From Clostridiales bacterium (lineage in GTDB: Bacteria > Bacillota > Clostridia > Peptostreptococcales > Acidaminobacteraceae), in the NCBI GenBank assembly GCA_016342415.1, contig JAEIOD010000033.1, positions 1-54,402 of the forward strand: a DNA stretch of 54,402 nucleotides, read 5' to 3'. Shown in pieces: positions 51,677 through 54,402 of the stretch (the stretch's first letter is position 1; every line of letters starts with the position of its first letter). The position numbers were made by a program, and so were the translations under genes. A model generated the notes under the pieces. The model was not told the origin of the DNA. It saw only the letters and a program-made list of their open reading frames with translations, and did no database searches.

Positions 51677-52687
51677 TTATTTTTTACCTTTAGCTTTTCC
51701 ATTGTTAGATTTTGCTTTTGATGGAGATGTCTTTTGAACTTTAACTTCTTCTTCTTTAGCTTCATCACTAGCTTCGTCAATCTCATCTAAATCATCAGAC
51801 TCTACATTAAATTTAGCATCTTTTTTATTGGCTTTGATCGATGCCATAATCTCTTTAACTGATAAGTCAGACCACTCACTATAATCAAATTCTTCAGCAT
51901 CAGTTGATGCCTTTAATTTTTCCAATAAGTTCATTTTACCGTTTGTAATTTGTAATTTAGCTGCATTAACAAATCTTTCAGCGTTTGGATTTTCACTATC
52001 AAGTGCAATAGTATCTACATCTAATAACTCTTCAAATGATTCGTTTAAAGCATCTTCGAGTTCTTCTATCATTAATTTGTTTCCTAATATTTGAACTTCA
52101 ACAGCTTCAGTAATTTCATTCTCTTCAATAAATGTTCCTACTGCTTCTACAACTGGTAAACCAATATAAGATGCATAAGGTGCATTTAAGATTTCTTCAG
52201 CCACTTCTTCATCAACTACTGGTGTTTCATCAGCTGGCTCTTCTGTTGTTTCATCAGCTGGTTCTTCTGTTGTTTCATCAGCTGGTTCTTCTGTTGTTTC
52301 ATCAGCTGGTTCTTCTGTTGTTTCATCAGCTGGTTCTTCTGTTGTTTCATCAGCTGGTTCTTCTGTTGTTTCATCAGCTGGTTCTTCTGTTGTTTCATCA
52401 GCTGGTTCTTCAGTAATTTCTTCAGTTGTATTTGTAATAACATCTACTACAATACCATCTTCAATTACAAAAGTAACTTCTTCTTCTAAATCAAACTTCA
52501 AATAAGATAATACTGGCTCTACTACTTCTTCAACTTCTTCAGCAGATAATTCGTCAGTTGCTTCTACAGCTTCTGTAGGCTCTTCTGTTACATCTGTTGC
52601 TACTTCAGTTTCAGCAAAAGCTGCAAAACTCATCGTGCTTAATAATAATGCTAATACCGTAATACTCGTTAATAATTTCTTACTCAT
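51677..52687 (-). CDS. Exported acidic repeat protein under riboswitch control
   Basis: A 336-residue secreted protein. Signal peptide (residues 1-25, cleaved at AFA-ETE), an acidic Thr/Glu-rich region, a segment YLKFDLEEEVTFVIEDG, then eight tandem EEPADETT octapeptides (about 92-155). A folded-looking domain of about 140 residues follows and the tail is very basic (SKAKSNNGKAKGKK). No sorting signal or transmembrane C-terminus is seen, so it may stick to the wall through the basic tail. The ATG at 52687 follows AGGAGG by 7 bases. It lies behind a c-di-GMP-I riboswitch and terminator, so it is probably an adhesion or biofilm-linked surface factor; the function is inferred only from that. Confidence 0.85.
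   Translation of the reverse strand: MSKKLLTSITVLALLLSTMSFAAFAETEVATDVTEEPTEAVEATDELSAEEVEEVVEPVLSYLKFDLEEEVTFVIEDGIVVDVITNTTEEITEEPADETTEEPADETTEEPADETTEEPADETTEEPADETTEEPADETTEEPADETTEEPADETPVVDEEVAEEILNAPYASYIGLPVVEAVGTFIEENEITEAVEVQILGNKLMIEELEDALNESFEELLDVDTIALDSENPNAERFVNAAKLQITNGKMNLLEKLKASTDAEEFDYSEWSDLSVKEIMASIKANKKDAKFNVESDDLDEIDEASDEAKEEEVKVQKTSPSKAKSNNGKAKGKK
52225..52416 (-). repeat. 24-bp coding tandem repeat, eight copies
   Basis: Eight consecutive 24-bp units starting at 52225 and every 24 bp to 52393, each coding for one EEPADETT octapeptide in the acidic protein. The units are almost identical at the nucleotide level; only the first differs at one base and the last diverges at its end. 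Such purity implies recent expansion and likely copy-number variation. Confidence 0.95.
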
Positions 52688-52737
52688 TCTCAAACCTCCT
52701 AGATTGCTATTTCCAAATCCGTAATAAAGGTTGAGTC

Positions 52738-52765
52738 AAAAAAATTCTACCTCACAAAGGTAGAA
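52738..52765 (-). terminator. Riboswitch-associated terminator
   Basis: An 8-bp stem (TTCTACCT with AGGTAGAA, 5-base loop) followed by seven T on the minus strand, between the c-di-GMP-I aptamer and the repeat-protein gene. Its TCTTC flank can pair with GAAGA at the aptamer 3' end, a plausible antiterminator switch. Confidence 0.9.
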
Positions 52766-52781
52766 GAATCTTTCATATGAC

Positions 52782-52868
52782 TCTTCGGTAACTGGCTACC
52801 AACTCATAAGAGTAAGGCCCTTTAGTTTTGCGTCCTATCTTTTCAAATAGTTTGCCCTTATCGGATGT
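52782..52868 (-). promoter_or_regulatory. c-di-GMP-I (GEMM) riboswitch aptamer
   Basis: The minus strand shows the GEMM-I core in order: AAGGGCAAAC, a hairpin CTATTT-GAAA-AGATAG with GAAA tetraloop, GGACGCAAA, a second hairpin with the GGGCCTTAC / GGTAGCC tetraloop-receptor arm, and the closing AGTTACCG. These match the Vibrio Vc2 aptamer segments closely. It controls the exported repeat protein downstream through the terminator at 52738-52765. Confidence 0.93.
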
Positions 52869-52874
52869 AGTAAA

Positions 52875-52883
52875 AGTATAACA
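52875..52883 (-). promoter_or_regulatory. Extended -10 promoter of riboswitch transcript
   Basis: The minus strand reads TGTTATACT, an extended -10. Transcription would start about 7 bases later, right at the 5' edge of the c-di-GMP-I aptamer, with no good -35. Confidence 0.6.
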
Positions 52884-52914
52884 AACAATTTCACAAAAAG
52901 CATCTTTATATTAA

Positions 52915-53053
52915 AAGTGAGGACAATAGTCCCTAGAAGAAAGTACCTTTGCCTATTCAGCTACATTTGATTGTTGAACAGGCTACACAATCAGAAAATG
53001 AATACTGATCAGTTGAATCTGTATCACTATATATTCTCATCGTCTGTTAACAA
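52915..53053 (-). ncRNA. Candidate structured small RNA
   Basis: A promoter-like TTGTTA (53053-53048), 16 bp, TATAGT (53031-53026) precedes a region able to form an 8-bp hairpin with one G-U pair (GCCTGTTC 52983-52976 with GAATAGGC 52958-52951) and a small GGAC/GTCC hairpin at 52921-52932. It fits no RNA family I know and lacks a clear terminator of its own. It lies just upstream of the riboswitch promoter and could alternatively be part of a longer leader. Confidence 0.3.
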
Positions 53054-53106
53054 TGAGATATAATTAGTTCTTTAACCAATCATCAATCTCTACAATCCCA
53101 ATAACT

Positions 53107-53141
53107 TTAAAAGCCTTAAGCTCTTGAACACTTAAGGCTTT
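53107..53141 (-). terminator. Terminator of BlaR1-tail protein gene
   Basis: An 11-bp perfect stem (AAAGCCTTAAG with CTTAAGGCTTT) with a 10-base loop and a short T run on the minus strand, 5 bp after the stop codon. Confidence 0.85.
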
Positions 53142-53145
53142 CCTT

Positions 53146-54120
53146 TTATTCTTCTTTTTTCAATACATAATAGTATGGTTTTTGATTTCTAAAGATATAG
53201 TCTCCACTTTTCCATTCATAAAACATATATTTTGCACCATCTATCTCTTTTATAATATATTCTGATGCGGTTTTATCTCCAGAGTGCATTACATATCCCT
53301 TTGTCCATTTTAGATATCTTACATTAAATTCACCCTCAGCTTTAAAAACCAACTCCTCTAGATATAAGTCATCTCCCCAGAATTTTGTTTCTGGTTTGAA
53401 TTGATCGATTTTCTTAACGAAATCAACACTTTTCCAAGTACCTTTCACTTCTTCATCGTTTACAAACGGTAGATCAATATCATCTTCATTAACTCTCTTT
53501 TGAGTAACCTTTGGTTGGTTTTCTTTTATATTGTCAATGAGATTATCAGGATTAGTACACGTTATATACATTGCCAACACTTTGTAATCTTTAAAAAACA
53601 ATCTCGCATTTTCTTCCGGTACCGAGTAATAACAATACCCTAAATCATTATCAATATCTTTATAAAGAACATCATCTATAAATCCATTAGATTCGCCAGT
53701 TCTTATCTCATTAGGTTCTCCTAACTTTTCTACAACCTCTTCTACATTCATACCAACTGATACATTGTTCTTTGATTGATAAAAATCACTATAAAATCTT
53801 AGTTCTACTATTGAGTTATCAGCCATCCAGATATGAAAATCATTCGAATATACCATAATATAAAATCCATCGAGTTCATCAATTGATAAAATTGCATCTC
53901 CCCATACATATGATTCAGGTTCTCCAAACAGGTTAATCAAATCTCCTCGTGAATAAGTATCAATGTCTAATGACTCTATATTTTCAAGTATCTTTTCATT
54001 AGAGACTCCTTCTCCCACTATAACCGGTGCTGAACTTGCAAATATACCTTCAAGGTTGAAAGTCAAATACACTCCAGTAAATAATATTAGTACCAGTCCA
54101 ATCGCAATAATTCTTTTCAT
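53146..54120 (-). CDS. Secreted/anchored protein with BamE-like repeats and BlaR1-type tail
   Basis: A 324-residue protein with an N-terminal signal anchor (about residues 4-28). Two short repeats resemble the BamE/SmpA motif (SRGDLINLFGEPESYVWGD near 58, VGMNVEEVVEKLGEPNEI near 122). The C-terminal 100 residues (VKGTWKSVDFV, KWTKGYVMHSGDKTASEYIIKEIDG split over two strands, FYEWKSGDYIFRNQKPYYYVLKK) resemble the C-terminal domain often found on BlaR1-like M56 peptidases and related Firmicute proteins, from memory. No peptidase motif is present. GAGGAGG precedes the ATG. A TTGACA upstream overlaps the kinase remnant stop. Function unknown. Confidence 0.7.
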   Translation of the reverse strand: MKRIIAIGLVLILFTGVYLTFNLEGIFASSAPVIVGEGVSNEKILENIESLDIDTYSRGDLINLFGEPESYVWGDAILSIDELDGFYIMVYSNDFHIWMADNSIVELRFYSDFYQSKNNVSVGMNVEEVVEKLGEPNEIRTGESNGFIDDVLYKDIDNDLGYCYYSVPEENARLFFKDYKVLAMYITCTNPDNLIDNIKENQPKVTQKRVNEDDIDLPFVNDEEVKGTWKSVDFVKKIDQFKPETKFWGDDLYLEELVFKAEGEFNVRYLKWTKGYVMHSGDKTASEYIIKEIDGAKYMFYEWKSGDYIFRNQKPYYYVLKKEE

Positions 54121-54211
54121 TTACATCCTCCTCATCTAGTATGAATTCAAAACAATTCATTGGATTGATATAATGATATCAATTGATTATTTATAAGTCA
54201 TATAAAAGTTG

Positions 54212-54343
54212 TCAAGAAGTTGTAAAATCAAAAATTATTTCGGTTCTGGTTCCTTGACCTAATTCACTCTCTATATTGAAAGATGCACCCATCAAATCTA
54301 TAATTTCAGAACAAATGTTAAGCCCCCCGAGTTTTGCAGCAAG
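54212..54343 (-). pseudogene. C-terminal remnant of a histidine kinase
   Basis: A 43-codon open tail reading LGGLNICSEIIDLMGASF then NIESELGQGTRTEIIFDF and stop. This is the end of a HATPase domain (G2-type GxGT and preceding helix). Immediately upstream the frame is closed by a stop at 54346-54344 and there is no start codon or earlier kinase motif; a plus-strand terminator hairpin takes over. It looks like a decayed gene end, unless the sequence junction near 54345 is artificial. Confidence 0.65.
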
Positions 54344-54357
54344 TCAATACGTAGTTA

Positions 54358-54398
54358 AGTCTGAACTAACCTAGATTGAGTTAGTACAGGCTTTTTTT
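54358..54398 (+). terminator. Plus-strand terminator at right edge
   Basis: A roughly 12-bp imperfect stem (AGTCTG-ACTAAC with GTTAGT-CAG-CT, one mismatch and one G-T pair) followed by six T on the plus strand. No plus-strand gene in the window precedes it, so it is out of context next to the kinase remnant. Confidence 0.6.
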
Positions 54399-54402
54399 AT
54401 TT

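Noticed and set aside
52132..52443. Open frames on both strands through the 24-bp repeat
   Set aside because: They arise because the repeat length is a multiple of three and lacks stops in several frames; only the signal-peptide frame has a ribosome binding site and domain structure.
52915..53020. Second c-di-GMP riboswitch upstream of the GEMM-I aptamer
   Set aside because: AGGCAAAGG is suggestive, but the GACGCAAA segment, GAAA tetraloop hairpin and receptor arm are absent.
1..54402. tRNA, rRNA or CRISPR loci
   Set aside because: No tRNA cloverleaf with a GGTTCGA-type arm, no rRNA segments and no spaced direct repeats were found by reading both strands.

Overview
The window suggests a low-GC, strictly anaerobic, fermentative Clostridia-type Firmicute. 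The grounds are AT-rich DNA with strong AGGAGG ribosome binding sites, HPr kinase, a Gram-positive LexA box, an [FeFe] hydrogenase with its HydE/G/F maturases, a selenocysteine formate dehydrogenase, and the uvrB-uvrA-uvrC-hprK and ftsE-ftsX-M23-S41 gene orders. The species is not identifiable by eye. Almost all genes lie on the minus strand. The plus-strand exceptions are a broken deaminase (5.2 kb), a two-component system (34.9-37.3 kb) and a PilZ gene (37.7 kb).

Layout: 0.1-5 kb, M29 aminopeptidase, then three TadE/TadG-like proteins overlapping a small Hanks-type kinase. 5.6-6.6 kb, tmk with two tiny overlapping genes. 6.7-10.4 kb, a six-gene cassette centred on a sensory-type [FeFe]-hydrogenase-like protein with two DRTGG proteins, two histidine-kinase-type ATPases and a PHP protein. 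10.5-20 kb, fdhD, the hndABCD hydrogenase operon, mobA and the UGA-containing fdhF. 19.9-27.9 kb, hprK, uvrC, uvrA and uvrB, with a LexA box at uvrB. 27.9-33.6 kb, AI-2E-type permease, GNAT, S41 protease, M23 hydrolase activator, ftsX, ftsE. 33.7-42.3 kb, an HExxH lipoprotein divergent from a response regulator/kinase pair, the PilZ gene, and an operon of ABC permease, ABC ATPase and a ten-repeat PASTA protein. 42.4-46.5 kb, hydF, hydG, hydE and the TM1266-type regulator. 46.5-54.4 kb, DUF1456, a divergent 2-hydroxyacid dehydrogenase, a diguanylate cyclase, an unknown membrane protein, an XRE regulator, an acidic repeat protein behind a c-di-GMP-I riboswitch, a secreted protein with a BlaR1-like tail, and a histidine kinase remnant at the edge.

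Three themes tie the region together. First, hydrogen and formate metabolism: the catalytic hydrogenase, its maturation genes, the sensory cassette and formate dehydrogenase with fdhD and mobA. Rex-like palindromes sit upstream of the hnd operon, the hydEGF operon and, more weakly, the sensory cassette, which suggests NADH/NAD control. Second, c-di-GMP signalling: a cyclase, a PilZ receptor and a c-di-GMP-I riboswitch with its own terminator in front of an exported repeat protein. Third, envelope control: the two-component promoter carries TTCACA-N5-TTCACA repeats that recur upstream of the ABC/PASTA operon, suggesting a local regulon.

Many start codons were reassigned from the ribosome binding site, including GTG for fdhF and hndD, TTG for hydE and a probable ATT for the PilZ gene. 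No tRNA, rRNA, CRISPR array or intact insertion sequence was seen.
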